The notes under the pieces are model-generated. The model had not been told where the DNA came from, ran no database searches, and was given only the letters and a program-made list of their open reading frames with translations. From Pseudomonas fortuita (GTDB lineage Bacteria; Pseudomonadota; Gammaproteobacteria; Pseudomonadales; Pseudomonadaceae), in assembly GCF_026898135.2 (NCBI RefSeq), contig NZ_CP114035.2, positions 785,501-849,500 on the forward strand: a DNA stretch of 64,000 nucleotides, in the 5' to 3' direction. Shown in pieces: positions 1-8,382 of the stretch. A program made the position numbers and the translations under genes. Each line of letters starts with the position of its first letter. Position 1 is the first letter of the stretch.

Positions 1-1197
1 GTTGTCAGCGTGGTCCAGCTGCTGCTTGACCTGCTTCAGGCGTTTTTCCAGGTCGCGTACACGCTCATCCAGGTCTTCGGCGGAGAACTGGCGCGACTGT
101 GCCAGGGCGCCGGCCAGTTCGTCGTGGGCATCCTTGGCCGCCAGCAGTTGCTGCTCCAGCACCTTGACGTCATCGACCAAGGCAAAGCGGTGCTTGAGCA
201 CCGACAGCTCGCCCAGCCAGCGCTGGATACCGGTGATTTCGCGCTCCAGGCGCATCAGCTCCTGAGTGCCACCGCGCTGGTCGTTCTGCAGGCGGTCCTG
301 CTCGCCGCGGTAGTGCTCGGACTGGATAACCAGCTCTTCCTTGCGCGCCATGGCGTATTCCTGCCAGGTGCCCAGCAGGGTATCGAGCACCGGCGAAATG
401 CGGTGCAGCTTGCCGCGCAGTATGTCGCGCTGGGCCACACCACCGGCCAGGGCCTCGACCAGGGGGCCGGCAGCCACCAGGGCGTTGTAGTCCTGTTCCA
501 TGCGGCGCACGTCGCGGAAGGCTTCCTCACACGCGGCGATATAGTCGACGCTGCCCGAACGCAGGCTGTGCTCGAAGGCGTCAAGGAACAGCTGCTTGAG
601 CTTGGCTGCGGTGATTTCGCGCATGTGCAGCAGGTTGATGAACAGCGCGCGGAAGGTTTTCAGGCTTTGCTCGCTGGTGGAGCGCAGCGGGATCATGGTC
701 AGGTCCAGCGGCACCGAGGTGTGGCCGCCAACCAGCAGGCGGCGCAGTTCGTCCGGCTTCAGCTCGTAGGCCTTGATGCCCAGCCGTTCCAGGTTGGTGA
801 ACAGCTCTTTCTGGCGCAGGCAGGTGTCGTTTTTCTGGTAGTGGGCCAGGTCCAGTTCACCTTTGTAGGCAAAGAACTGGTGACCGAAGCCGCCGCCCGG
901 GCCGCGGCCAACCACGCCGATCACGTGCGGGCCGTGGGGCAGGCTCAGCTCGCAGAGAATGTACGAGGTATCGCTGGCGAAGTAGAAGCGGCGTGACTGC
1001 TCGAGGCTGTACTTGCCGAAGCTCATGTCCGACATACGCGCCAGGATCGGGAACTGCAGGGCGTTGATCGACGCCGACTTACCCAGGTTGTTGGCACCGT
1101 ATACCGACAGCGGATGCTCCAGCGGGAACAGGCCGAGGCTGTAGCCAGCGGTGTTGAGCAGTGCGAAGCGGCGGATGCCGTAGCGTTCCTGGCTCAT
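1..1197 (-). CDS. mksB: MksB, SMC-like ATPase of the MksBEF condensin (N-terminal part)
   Basis: This is the first 399 residues of an SMC/MukB-like ATPase; the gene runs off the left edge. A Walker A P-loop (GANNLGKS) lies at residues 34-41, after the short beta strands usual for an SMC head, and the sequence then enters a Gln/Glu/Arg-rich coiled-coil region. MksB is known as the motor of the alternative bacterial condensin MksBEF, which compacts DNA and in several bacteria acts against plasmids together with MksG (JetD). The start codon overlaps the mksE stop codon as ATGA, so the two genes are translationally coupled in the order mksF-mksE-mksB. Whether mksG follows cannot be seen, because it would lie beyond the window. 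Confidence 0.93.
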   Translation of the reverse strand, partial: MSQERYGIRRFALLNTAGYSLGLFPLEHPLSVYGANNLGKSASINALQFPILARMSDMSFGKYSLEQSRRFYFASDTSYILCELSLPHGPHVIGVVGRGPGGGFGHQFFAYKGELDLAHYQKNDTCLRQKELFTNLERLGIKAYELKPDELRRLLVGGHTSVPLDLTMIPLRSTSEQSLKTFRALFINLLHMREITAAKLKQLFLDAFEHSLRSGSVDYIAACEEAFRDVRRMEQDYNALVAAGPLVEALAGGVAQRDILRGKLHRISPVLDTLLGTWQEYAMARKEELVIQSEHYRGEQDRLQNDQRGGTQELMRLEREITGIQRWLGELSVLKHRFALVDDVKVLEQQLLAAKDAHDELAGALAQSRQFSAEDLDERVRDLEKRLKQVKQQLDHADN

Positions 1198-1901
1198 GCG
1201 TCAATCTCCTGTTGCTCTTCGCGGATGGCCCGGGCCAGGGCGTCCTCTTCGCTTTCCTCGCCCTCGAAAGGCGTGAGGTCGAGCGGGTCGTCGGTGCGGT
1301 TGAGTTCTTCGGGGCTTTCTTCCTCGACCAGCACCGGGGTCGGCAGCGGCAGGACGCTGTGCAGGGTGGCGGCCAGGTCGCGGTCCTGCTGGACCGAAAG
1401 GCACACATCGAGGAAGCGGTGCATCGGCGGCAGGAAGCGGTAGATGCCGCCTTCTTCATGGGCGAAGCCGAGCTGGGTCATGCGGCGCAGGATTTTTTCT
1501 TCCAGCTCGTCTACGGTCTGCACTTCGGCCTGCAGGAACAGGTCGCGGTACTTGTCCAGCAGCGAGGGCAGTTCGTCGCGACCGATGCTGCCGCCGTCGA
1601 GCACCGCCATCGGGTCACGGCCCTGGTCGGCCAGGTGCTCAACCAGGATGAAGGTGAACAGCGACAGGCGCTGCGCGGTCTTGTTGACCTGCGCGGCGGT
1701 CATGTCCGGCACGAAGTAATAAAAGCCGCGGGTGTCGCACACCAGCTCGAAGCCCAGGGCCTTGAACAGGGTGCGGTACTGGTCCTGGAAGTTCGACAGC
1801 TGGGCGTACAGCTCGGGGTCGCGGCGGCTGACGTGGAAGCCTTTGAACAGCTCGCGGAAGATCGGCGCGAGCTGGGACAGTTCGGAAAGATCAAGATGCA
1901 T
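1194..1901 (-). CDS. mksE: MksE, winged-helix subunit of MksBEF condensin
   Basis: A 235-residue protein matching the MksE (MukE-like) subunit, which binds the kleisin MksF and helps close the MksB ring. It is mostly helical with no membrane segment, and its C-terminal 40 residues are highly acidic (runs such as EEESPEE and FEGEESEED), typical of this family in Pseudomonas. It starts 11 nt inside the end of mksF and ends in a 4-nt overlap with mksB, which fits a single operon and fixed subunit stoichiometry. The identification rests on sequence character plus position between the kleisin and SMC genes, the same order as in P. aeruginosa. Confidence 0.9.
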   Translation of the reverse strand: MHLDLSELSQLAPIFRELFKGFHVSRRDPELYAQLSNFQDQYRTLFKALGFELVCDTRGFYYFVPDMTAAQVNKTAQRLSLFTFILVEHLADQGRDPMAVLDGGSIGRDELPSLLDKYRDLFLQAEVQTVDELEEKILRRMTQLGFAHEEGGIYRFLPPMHRFLDVCLSVQQDRDLAATLHSVLPLPTPVLVEEESPEELNRTDDPLDLTPFEGEESEEDALARAIREEQQEIDA

Positions 1902-3180
1902 GGGCTGGGCTCGCGTTGGGTTCGGTAGGCGCGCTGGTGGCGTCTTCGCGGCTGGAGGTCAGGGCGAACGAGCGCAGGCTGACCAAGTGTTCCTGAGTGG
2001 TGTACTCGCGGCGTTCCAGGCGTTCGCGCTTGAAGCGCTTTTCCCGCGACAGGCGCGAGAACCAGTACAGCAGTTCGTCGGTGGCGCCTTCGGGTTCCTG
2101 TTCCAGCAGCCAGGCCATCAGGTCGGGCAGCGGCAGGGCCTGTTCGCAGCGTTCGGCCATTTCCTTGACCGTGCGCGGTGCACGGGGCAAGTCGCCGGAC
2201 TGGGTCTTGTGGGCCTTGGGGAAGCGCGCCGGCTTGGGCTCGAAGCGCGCCAGGGCGTACACATAGGCTTCGACCTGGCTGGCACTGCCGAGGAAAGTGC
2301 TCTGCGGGCGGGTGAACATCGGCATGGCCGCCTGCGGCACGGCGTCGATGCCCTTGCGCCGGATCACCGACAGGGCCAGCGCGGCGCCACGGGTCACGGC
2401 GTTGTGACGGCGGGCTTCTTCGCGCAGCGGCAGCAGCAGTTCACGGGCGTGGCGCAGGGTCAGCTGGGCGCTGGTCTGCATTTCCAGGATGCGTGCGTGG
2501 GTGCGCAGCAGCATGTCGTCGTCGACCAGGTGGCCCAGGCGCGCCTGTTCGCCCAGCAGCTTCAGCAGCACGGTCTCGACCTTGCGCACGCCTTGTTCGA
2601 AGGCGCCGTCAGCGTTCACCAGCTGGATCATCGGCTCGACGTATTCGTCCCAGGTGGCCAGTACTTCGGCGTAACGCTGGCGCAGCGGGATCTGCCGGTT
2701 GCTGGTCTTGGCCCGCTCGGCCACGGCTACCAGGGCCTGTTCGTCGTTATCGAGCTTTTTCAGCACATCGCGCACGCGCATGTCGAGCAGGCGCAGCTGG
2801 CGCGCCAGGTCGTCGCTGTCGCGGTTGTCGAAGGCGTCCTGGATATGGCCGGCCAGGCGTTCAAGGTGGCGCAGGTAGGCTTCGATCTCCAGGCACAGGC
2901 CCAGCCGGTGTTCGCGGCGCAGGTACGCAAGGAAGTCGTGGATCTGCGCGTTGAGCTCGAAGCGGTTCGGGCTTTTGGCCACCGGGACCAGGATATCCAG
3001 GCGGATCCACACGTCGAGTAGCTGGGTGATGTCCTGCGGCGTGCTTTCGAGCTGCTGGCGGGCCACATGCTGGCGCAGTTCTACCAGGCTCAGGGTGCCC
3101 TGGTCGAAACGCTCGCACAGCGGCTCGATCAGGGCCCAGTGTTCGGCTAGGGCGCGCAGGACGCGCTTGGGTTCGATCAT
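1891..3180 (-). CDS. mksF: MksF, kleisin subunit of MksBEF condensin
   Basis: A 429-residue kleisin-like protein (MukF/MksF family), first gene of the mksFEB operon. Kleisins bridge the two ATPase heads of the SMC dimer. The protein has an N-terminal winged-helix-like part (residues about 1-90), a long helical middle (about 100-300) and a charged C-terminus. The start is placed at the Met of MIEPKRVLRAL, which begins the conserved sequence; an in-frame ATG 45 nt upstream would add 15 residues with no family likeness. Upstream is a divergent intergenic region of about 190 nt shared with the next rightward gene. Confidence 0.88.
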   Translation of the reverse strand: MIEPKRVLRALAEHWALIEPLCERFDQGTLSLVELRQHVARQQLESTPQDITQLLDVWIRLDILVPVAKSPNRFELNAQIHDFLAYLRREHRLGLCLEIEAYLRHLERLAGHIQDAFDNRDSDDLARQLRLLDMRVRDVLKKLDNDEQALVAVAERAKTSNRQIPLRQRYAEVLATWDEYVEPMIQLVNADGAFEQGVRKVETVLLKLLGEQARLGHLVDDDMLLRTHARILEMQTSAQLTLRHARELLLPLREEARRHNAVTRGAALALSVIRRKGIDAVPQAAMPMFTRPQSTFLGSASQVEAYVYALARFEPKPARFPKAHKTQSGDLPRAPRTVKEMAERCEQALPLPDLMAWLLEQEPEGATDELLYWFSRLSREKRFKRERLERREYTTQEHLVSLRSFALTSSREDATSAPTEPNASPAHAS

Positions 3181-3367
3181 TGGCTTCGACTCGTTGCCAA
3201 GAAAAAGGGGGCGATTGTACTGCATACGGGGGGGAGGTTTTCACCCCTTGGTCTGTAATGGGGGATAACCTTTTTGCTTGTGTGTGTATGGCGTTGTTTT
3301 TGTGGTGGCGCTCGGTCTGATAGGCGCTGCAAAAACCACGGCGTACACGTTAGAATGCCCAACTGCC

Positions 3368-4177
3368 TTGAGCCCCTCGGATACCCGCCCCTTGCTGACC
3401 GAACCCCGTCGCCGCGCCTACCTTTCCGCCATGCAAGTGGTGCATTGGCTGCCGCGCGCCGAACTGCCGTTCGCCGCACCGTCGCGCCCCGAGCTGCTAA
3501 TGCCGGTGGCGCAGGTCGAGGACATCGATTTCGAGGTCATGCCGGCACCGGCTGCAACCGAAGCGCCCGCGATTCCTCAGGCCCGTTCCGGTGAGCGGCC
3601 GAAAATCGAGATCCCGCGCCCAGGCAGCGTGCCCAAGCCTGCCGCCAAGCCCGTGGAGGCCGAAGAGCAGCCCGTACCACCACGCCCGGCCCCTGTGCCG
3701 CCACCGCGCTTCTCGTTGCAGTTGTTGCGCGCTGGCAGCTGCCTGCTGCTGGTGGAACTGGCCACCGGCCAGCCTTTCCAGAGCCGTGACCCGTCCTACC
3801 TGCTGCTCAAGGACATGCTGCGCGCCGCCGGCCTGCCAGACGCCCCGCAGATCATCGGCGAGCCGGTGCGCTGGCCGTTGCTGGTCCGCGGCAACATGGA
3901 CCAGGGCCCCGAAGCCGCGCGCGATTTCGTTCAGGGCTTTGTCCAGGCGCGCCTGGAAGATGCACCGAGTACCTGCCTGTGGCTGATTGGCATGCCGGCG
4001 CTGCGCTTTGCCGGCAACGCCGATGCTGCGGCCTATTACCAAACCCTCAAGCTGGACGGCCTGGGCGACGCCTGGGCGCTGCCGGGCCTTGAACTGTTGA
4101 TGGACGAGCCGCAGCGCAAGGCGGAGGTCTGGAAAGCCATGCGCCAGCTGATGGCGCGCTGGAAGAGCGTTGAATGA
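3368..4177 (+). CDS. Conserved hypothetical protein upstream of rimI
   Basis: A protein of about 269 residues with no function I can assign. A proline-rich linker (roughly residues 75-115, rich in PVPPRPAPVPPP-like sequence) separates an N-terminal stretch from a C-terminal domain of about 150 residues that reads as a soluble alpha/beta fold. The start is uncertain. A TTG at 3368 is chosen because codons between it and the first in-frame ATG (3431) show normal GC-rich third positions, but neither start has a clear ribosome-binding site. The gene ends in an ATGA overlap with rimI. That coupling suggests, but does not show, a link with ribosomal protein acetylation. Confidence 0.75.
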   Translation: MSPSDTRPLLTEPRRRAYLSAMQVVHWLPRAELPFAAPSRPELLMPVAQVEDIDFEVMPAPAATEAPAIPQARSGERPKIEIPRPGSVPKPAAKPVEAEEQPVPPRPAPVPPPRFSLQLLRAGSCLLLVELATGQPFQSRDPSYLLLKDMLRAAGLPDAPQIIGEPVRWPLLVRGNMDQGPEAARDFVQGFVQARLEDAPSTCLWLIGMPALRFAGNADAAAYYQTLKLDGLGDAWALPGLELLMDEPQRKAEVWKAMRQLMARWKSVE

Positions 4178-4629
4178 GTGAATCGATCAGTTTCCGCCCG
4201 ATGACCGAGGCGGATCTGGAAGCCGTACTTAAGATCGAATATGCCGCGTTCAGTCACCCCTGGACCCGCGGGATCTTTCAGGATGCGCTGAAGTCCTACG
4301 AAGTCTGGCTGATGTTCGATGGCCAGCAGCAGGTTGGCCATGGGGTGATCAACGTGATCATCGACGAGGCGCACCTGCTCAACATCACCGTCAAACCGGA
4401 AAACCAGGGGCGCGGGCTGGGCCTGCGCTTGCTGGAGCACCTGATGGCCAGGGCCTACCAGCTCAATGGCCGCGAGTGTTTCCTTGAGGTGCGCGCCAGC
4501 AACCAGTCGGCCTATCGTTTGTACGAGCGCTACGGTTTCAACGAAATCGGCCGCCGCCGCGACTATTATCCGATTGCCGGCGGCCGTGAAGACGCCCTGG
4601 TGATGGCTTGCACCCTGCTTGAGGATTGA
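4174..4629 (+). CDS. rimI: RimI, ribosomal protein S18 alanine N-acetyltransferase
   Basis: A 151-residue GNAT acetyltransferase of RimI type, which acetylates the N-terminal alanine of ribosomal protein S18 using acetyl-CoA. Visible features are the strand NITVKPENQGRGLG with the acetyl-CoA P-loop (QGRGLG near residue 87), FLEVRASNQSAYRLYERYGF near residues 108-127, and the C-terminal RRRDYYP, all in the RimI arrangement. Length is normal for the family. It overlaps the upstream hypothetical gene by 4 nt and so is probably made from the same transcript. Confidence 0.95.
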   Translation: MSESISFRPMTEADLEAVLKIEYAAFSHPWTRGIFQDALKSYEVWLMFDGQQQVGHGVINVIIDEAHLLNITVKPENQGRGLGLRLLEHLMARAYQLNGRECFLEVRASNQSAYRLYERYGFNEIGRRRDYYPIAGGREDALVMACTLLED

Positions 4630-4694
4630 CCTCGCGTAGTCGGTGCCATCCACCGCGTAGCTTTGTTTGTTCTCTATGCAGGGATGGATGAAGA

Positions 4695-5270
4695 ATGAAA
4701 AAACTGCTTCTGGCGGCAGGCCTGCTGATAGCGGGTGCTGCCCACGCCGACGAACGCGACCTGTGGATGTTCGCCCAGTGGGCCGGCGACCATCAAACCC
4801 GTCCCTTCCGTGAAATGCTGGTGGATGCCCGTCTTTACGGTGTTGTGCCTATCCATCAACTGCTGCGTTCGGCCTCGGACTGGAAGCTGTGTAGAGCGTC
4901 TCCTTTTGCCGTACCGCCTACCGGCAACTGGCCGGCTGTGCGCTCCACCCTTTCGCTGATCAAGATGCTGAACGACCAAGGCATCCTGCGCCAGTTCGAG
5001 GTGGTTTCGGCCTACCGCGACCCTCGTCTGAATACGTGCGCAGGCGGTGCTGCCAACAGCGCCCATACCCGCGCCTTCGCCGTCGATATCCTGCTGCCGG
5101 CCTGGACCGACCCCAATCCGCTCTGCCGTTTCTGGCAGCAGCATGGCCAGGCCTGGAGCATGGGCCTGGGGCGCTACCCGTCCGGGCGGATCCATCTGGA
5201 TACCGCTGGCTATCGCACCTGGGGCGGCGATGGTAGCGCGGGGTCGTCGTTCTGCCTCAAGCCCAAGTGA
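4695..5270 (+). CDS. Exported M15-family peptidase (DUF882/YcbK-like)
   Basis: A 191-residue protein with a clear signal peptide (MKKLLLAAGLLIAGAAHA, cleavage after AHA). The mature part carries the zinc motif of the M15 metallopeptidases: SAHTRAFAVDILLP supplies the first His and Asp ligands and RIHLDTAG the second His. M15 enzymes cut D-Ala or D-amino acid peptide bonds in peptidoglycan, so a periplasmic role in cell-wall turnover is likely. It stands alone behind rimI with a short gap. Its last 61 nt are shared with the 3' end of the oppositely oriented LysR gene. Confidence 0.87.
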   Translation: MKKLLLAAGLLIAGAAHADERDLWMFAQWAGDHQTRPFREMLVDARLYGVVPIHQLLRSASDWKLCRASPFAVPPTGNWPAVRSTLSLIKMLNDQGILRQFEVVSAYRDPRLNTCAGGAANSAHTRAFAVDILLPAWTDPNPLCRFWQQHGQAWSMGLGRYPSGRIHLDTAGYRTWGGDGSAGSSFCLKPK

Positions 5271-6127
5271 GCCAGGCAACGCTGGCATTCGCCCATTACC
5301 CACTCTGTGAAGCGTTGGCGCTTGCCGCTGTCGTTCAGAGGCTGTGGGCTGAGCAGGTGGTAGGCCGAGCCATCACGCACAAAACCGAACGGTGCCTGCA
5401 ACTGCCCGCTGTCGAGTTCGTCGCGCACCATCAGGGCTGAGGCCATGGCCAGGCCCAGGCCAGCGCTGGCGGCCTGGATAGACAGGTAGAAGTGCTCGTA
5501 GTCGCTGCGTTCGTTACGCCGCGCCTGTTGGCCGCTGTGTCGCAGCCAGGTGCGCCAGGCGCCAGGGCGGGTGGCGCTGTGCAGCAGGCGTTGGCCGTCG
5601 AGCTGAGTGGAGGCGGTGGGGTGGCACACCGGGCCGATCCATTCATCACAGATTTTCTGGTTATACAGCTGGTTGTCCCAGTGGAAATCATCGCGGCGGA
5701 TGGCCAGGTCGACACCGCTGCGGGCGAAGTCCAGTGGGCCGCCGGCGGCCACCAGGTGCAGCTGCAGGTCGGGGTGGTCGGCATGGAAGCGGGGCAGGCG
5801 CGGGATCAACCAGCGCATGGCGATGGTCGGCTCGCAGGACAACACCAGCACATTGTCGCGGGCCTGTTGTTGCAAGCGCTGCACGGCACCTTCGAGCTGT
5901 TCGAAAATCGCCTGGGTGGTGCCTTGCAGGGCACGGCCGGCGGGGGTGAGGAAGATGGCCCGGTTACGGCGCTCGAACAGCTCCACGCCAAGGCTTTCTT
6001 CAAGCAGGCGTATTTGCCGGCTGACCGCGCCGTGGGTGACGTGCAAGTGCTCGGCGGCGCGCACGAAGCTCTCGGTCTGGGCGGCGATGTCGAAGTAGCG
6101 CAAGGCGTTGAGCGGCGGCAGTTTCAT
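5210..6127 (-). CDS. LysR-family transcriptional regulator (GcvA-like)
   Basis: A 305-residue LysR-type regulator. The N-terminal winged helix (residues 1-65) includes ALRYFDIAAQTESFVRAAE and the recognition-helix region THGAVSRQIRLLEE. A periplasmic-binding-like effector domain fills residues about 90-290. The start at MKLPPLNALR is chosen because it begins the conserved HTH; a longer reading would run through a REP element. It is divergent from the LysE-type exporter gene at 6374, the usual LysR/target layout, so that exporter is the likely target. Its 3' end overlaps the M15 peptidase gene tail to tail by 61 nt. Confidence 0.92.
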   Translation of the reverse strand: MKLPPLNALRYFDIAAQTESFVRAAEHLHVTHGAVSRQIRLLEESLGVELFERRNRAIFLTPAGRALQGTTQAIFEQLEGAVQRLQQQARDNVLVLSCEPTIAMRWLIPRLPRFHADHPDLQLHLVAAGGPLDFARSGVDLAIRRDDFHWDNQLYNQKICDEWIGPVCHPTASTQLDGQRLLHSATRPGAWRTWLRHSGQQARRNERSDYEHFYLSIQAASAGLGLAMASALMVRDELDSGQLQAPFGFVRDGSAYHLLSPQPLNDSGKRQRFTEWVMGECQRCLAHLGLRQNDDPALPSPPQVR

Positions 6128-6140
6128 GGCATCCCTTTTG

Positions 6141-6252
6141 GCCTGTGCCGGCCTCTTCGCGGGCATGCCCGCTCCCACAGGTAATGTGCTTTTCTCAGGT
6201 GTGGTGGGGTCCCTGTGGGAGCGGGCGTGCCCGCGAAGAGGCCGGCACAGGC
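6141..6252. repeat. REP pair (type A, inverted)
   Basis: Two P. putida REP palindromes of about 42 bp face each other (6141-6182 and 6211-6252). Each has the CTCTTCGCGGG..CCCGCTCCCACAG core and the arms are nearly perfect inverted copies, so the transcript could fold as one long hairpin. It lies between the divergent LysR and LysE genes, which is unusual because most REPs here lie behind genes. Confidence 0.92.
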
Positions 6253-6373
6253 GATATTTTTCTGTGAAAAAAACTATCAGATATGCCTCACTATAAATCG
6301 ATTTTTCCTGGTTCATAAGCCCTCGATAATCCCCAGGCCTGTGCATTTTCATAGCCTATCGAGAGCCATCAGC

Positions 6374-6988
6374 ATGACCGAAATCATCGCCGTCGCCCTG
6401 TTCACCTTGCTCGCCGTCATCAGCCCTGGCGCCGATTTCGCCATGGTCACCCGTAGCAGTTATGCACAAGGCCGCAAGGCCGGGCTGGCCGCTGCGATGG
6501 GTATCGCGTTGGGTGTCCAGGTGCACGTGTTGTACACGGTGCTGGGCATTGCCGTGATCATCAGCCAGAGCCCCGCGCTGTTCCTGGCCATGAAAGTGCT
6601 GGGGGCGGGGTACCTGATCTACCTGGGCTACAAGTCGCTCACCAACACTCAGCGCATCAACCTCGAGGGTGGCAGTCAATCGACCGCCAGCGTGCTGCAA
6701 GCCCTGCGCACTGGCTTTCTGACCAATGCCCTGAACCCCAAGACCATGCTGTTCGTTATCAGTGCTTTCACCCAGGTGGTGCAACCAGGCAGCCCCCTGG
6801 CACTTGATTTCGCCTACGGCGCATTCATGTCCTTTGCCCACTGGTTGTGGTTCAGCCTGGTGGCGGTGTTTTTCTCAAGTGCCGTTTTGCGCAAGGCGAT
6901 GATCGACCGGCAAGCGCTGGTGGACCGAGTCATCGGCCTGGCGTTGATCGGCCTTGGGCTGGCGGTGGCGGTGACGGGGATTCGTTGA
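6374..6988 (+). CDS. LysE/RhtB-family amino acid exporter
   Basis: A 204-residue inner-membrane protein with about six hydrophobic segments and the LysE/RhtB signature near the N-terminus (SPGADFAMVTRSSYAQGRKAG, residues about 17-37). Family members export amino acids or homoserine lactones by proton exchange; the substrate here is unknown. The start ATG follows the REP element and gives the standard family length. The divergent LysR regulator next to it probably controls it. Confidence 0.9.
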   Translation: MTEIIAVALFTLLAVISPGADFAMVTRSSYAQGRKAGLAAAMGIALGVQVHVLYTVLGIAVIISQSPALFLAMKVLGAGYLIYLGYKSLTNTQRINLEGGSQSTASVLQALRTGFLTNALNPKTMLFVISAFTQVVQPGSPLALDFAYGAFMSFAHWLWFSLVAVFFSSAVLRKAMIDRQALVDRVIGLALIGLGLAVAVTGIR

Positions 6989-7053
6989 AGGGCGATTGCA
7001 TGTTGAGGGTAACTGCTTGCTCCAACTGAAAGCGTGTCAGCTTTTTCGCAGGC

Positions 7054-7088
7054 AAAGAAAAAGGGCTTACCTTGCGGTAAGCCCTTCG
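7054..7088 (-). terminator. Rho-independent terminator behind tRNA-Met
   Basis: The inverted repeat AAGGGCTTACC-N4-GGTAAGCCCTT is followed on the minus strand by TTTTTCTTT. It lies 8 nt past the tRNA 3' end and so ends the tRNA transcript. Confidence 0.85.
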
Positions 7089-7095
7089 TCTTGTT

Positions 7096-7172
7096 TGGTG
7101 GCTACACAGGGACTTGAACCCCGGACCCCAGCATTATGAATGCTATGCTCTAACCAACTGAGCTATGTAGCC
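7096..7172 (-). tRNA. tRNA-Met (CAT anticodon, elongator-like)
   Basis: A 77-nt cloverleaf on the minus strand: 5' GGCTACA pairs with TGTAGCC before an encoded ACCA end. The D-arm (GCTCAGTTGGTTAGAGC), the anticodon stem-loop with CAT and the T-arm (GGTTCAAGTCC) are all present. The first pair of the acceptor stem is G-C, unlike the mismatched C-A of initiator tRNA, so this is the elongator Met tRNA (a CAT-anticodon tRNA-Ile is less likely). No integrase or att duplication was seen beside it. Confidence 0.95.
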
Positions 7173-7267
7173 GATGGCGCGCATTATTCTCTTGAACGGA
7201 CCCTCTGTCAACACTCATTTCAAAAAAAATTTGCACGCTTTCAAAAACTTAGCCGCCGGGCGTGGTT

Positions 7268-8200
7268 TCAGCGCACCACAAGCCAGTGCCCGAGCACGCC
7301 TTGAAGCTGCAGATGCTGGGCCGCCGCCAGAGTTTGCAAGCTTTCGCCAGGCCGGTCGAGGTTGAAATTGCCGCTCACGCGCCGATGGGCCATTTGTTCA
7401 TCCAGTATCCATACCCGCTGCCCCTGGTAGGCGGCAAGGCGCTTTAGCACCTGCCCCAAAGGCATGTCGGTGGCTGTCAGGCGGCCGGTGCGCCAGCTGT
7501 CAGCGGTTTTCAGGTCAGCTTTGTGCACCGGGCCAATGCGGGTGTCATCGAAGGTGACCTGCTCACCGGCCGATACCATGCGCTGTTCACCCCCTTGGAT
7601 AACCATGGCCTTGCCACTGAGTACGACAAGTTCATCATGACCGGCATGGCGGGCTACCTGCAGGCGGGTACCGAACACCTGGATGCGGGCGTTGCCCACT
7701 TCCACTTCCATGGCCCGCCCGTCGAGCACGACTTCCAGGAACACCTGGCCCTGCACCAGGTGCAGCTGACGGGTGCGGCCGCGCAGGTCGACGTTCATTG
7801 CGCTGGCGCTGTCCAGGTTCAGGGTCGTGCCATCAGCCAGGCGTGTGCTGCGCCGCTCGCCCACATCGGTGTGCAGCTCGCTGGCCAGGCGCTGCATCAG
7901 CGGCCAGTAGAGGTAGGCCGCAGCGCCCAACCCGAGCAGAAACACAAGCGCCAACCATTTGCCCTGGTGGCTGCGGCGTTCATTTACGTGCCGTGGGCGG
8001 GGGCGGGCGGGGGGTGGTTGCAGCTGTTGCCAGAAAGTCTCCAGCTCGGCATAGGCATGGGCGTTGTCTGGTAGCTGGCACCAGGCTGCAAATGCCTGGC
8101 GCTGGGTGTCGTCGCAACCGGGCTGGCGCAACAGCGAGAACCACTCCAGCGCTTCCTGCTGTGGGTCGGGCTGCAGCTGCTTGGCGGGCATCGGGCTCAT
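7268..8200 (-). CDS. FecR-family anti-sigma regulator without a partner sigma gene
   Basis: A 310-residue FecR/PupR-type protein. The N-terminal cytoplasmic part (residues 1-80) has the DUF4880-like EALEWFSLLRQPGC...AFAAWCQLPDNAHAYAELE pattern. One transmembrane helix follows near residues 83-102 (LALVFLLGLGAAAYLYW), then a periplasmic FecR domain (DVGERRSTRLADGTTLNLDSAS). FecR proteins pass a signal from a TonB-dependent receptor to an ECF sigma factor. No fecI and no receptor gene lies on either side: the neighbours are tRNA-Met and an MFS gene. A Fur-like box sits just upstream. It is either an orphan regulator or a remnant of a signalling set. Confidence 0.92.
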   Translation of the reverse strand: MSPMPAKQLQPDPQQEALEWFSLLRQPGCDDTQRQAFAAWCQLPDNAHAYAELETFWQQLQPPPARPRPRHVNERRSHQGKWLALVFLLGLGAAAYLYWPLMQRLASELHTDVGERRSTRLADGTTLNLDSASAMNVDLRGRTRQLHLVQGQVFLEVVLDGRAMEVEVGNARIQVFGTRLQVARHAGHDELVVLSGKAMVIQGGEQRMVSAGEQVTFDDTRIGPVHKADLKTADSWRTGRLTATDMPLGQVLKRLAAYQGQRVWILDEQMAHRRVSGNFNLDRPGESLQTLAAAQHLQLQGVLGHWLVVR

Positions 8201-8273
8201 GGGGTCGGTCTGCTCACGATAGGGGCCGTTTCGCCCAACGATGACAGGGATATAAGTCGAGGATGCTAATTAT

Positions 8274-8291
8274 ATTGAGAACCATTTTCAA
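8274..8291. promoter_or_regulatory. Putative Fur box upstream of orphan fecR
   Basis: ATTGAGAACCATTTTCAA resembles the Fur consensus and matches the box before fecI (12691-12708, other strand) at 15 of 18 positions. It lies about 75 nt upstream of the fecR start, and about 90 nt before the divergent fsr gene, so it could control either. Confidence 0.6.
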
Positions 8292-8382
8292 GTACGTTGC
8301 GACAGAGGGATAAAAAAGGTAGCTATGTATCTATTTGTTTCCCGATAATCGGATCCCAAACTGCGGACGGAGATTCAGGCAC

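Noticed and set aside
7096..7172. tRNA-Met as an integration site
   Set aside because: No integrase gene, no repeated tRNA end and no island-like composition next to it.
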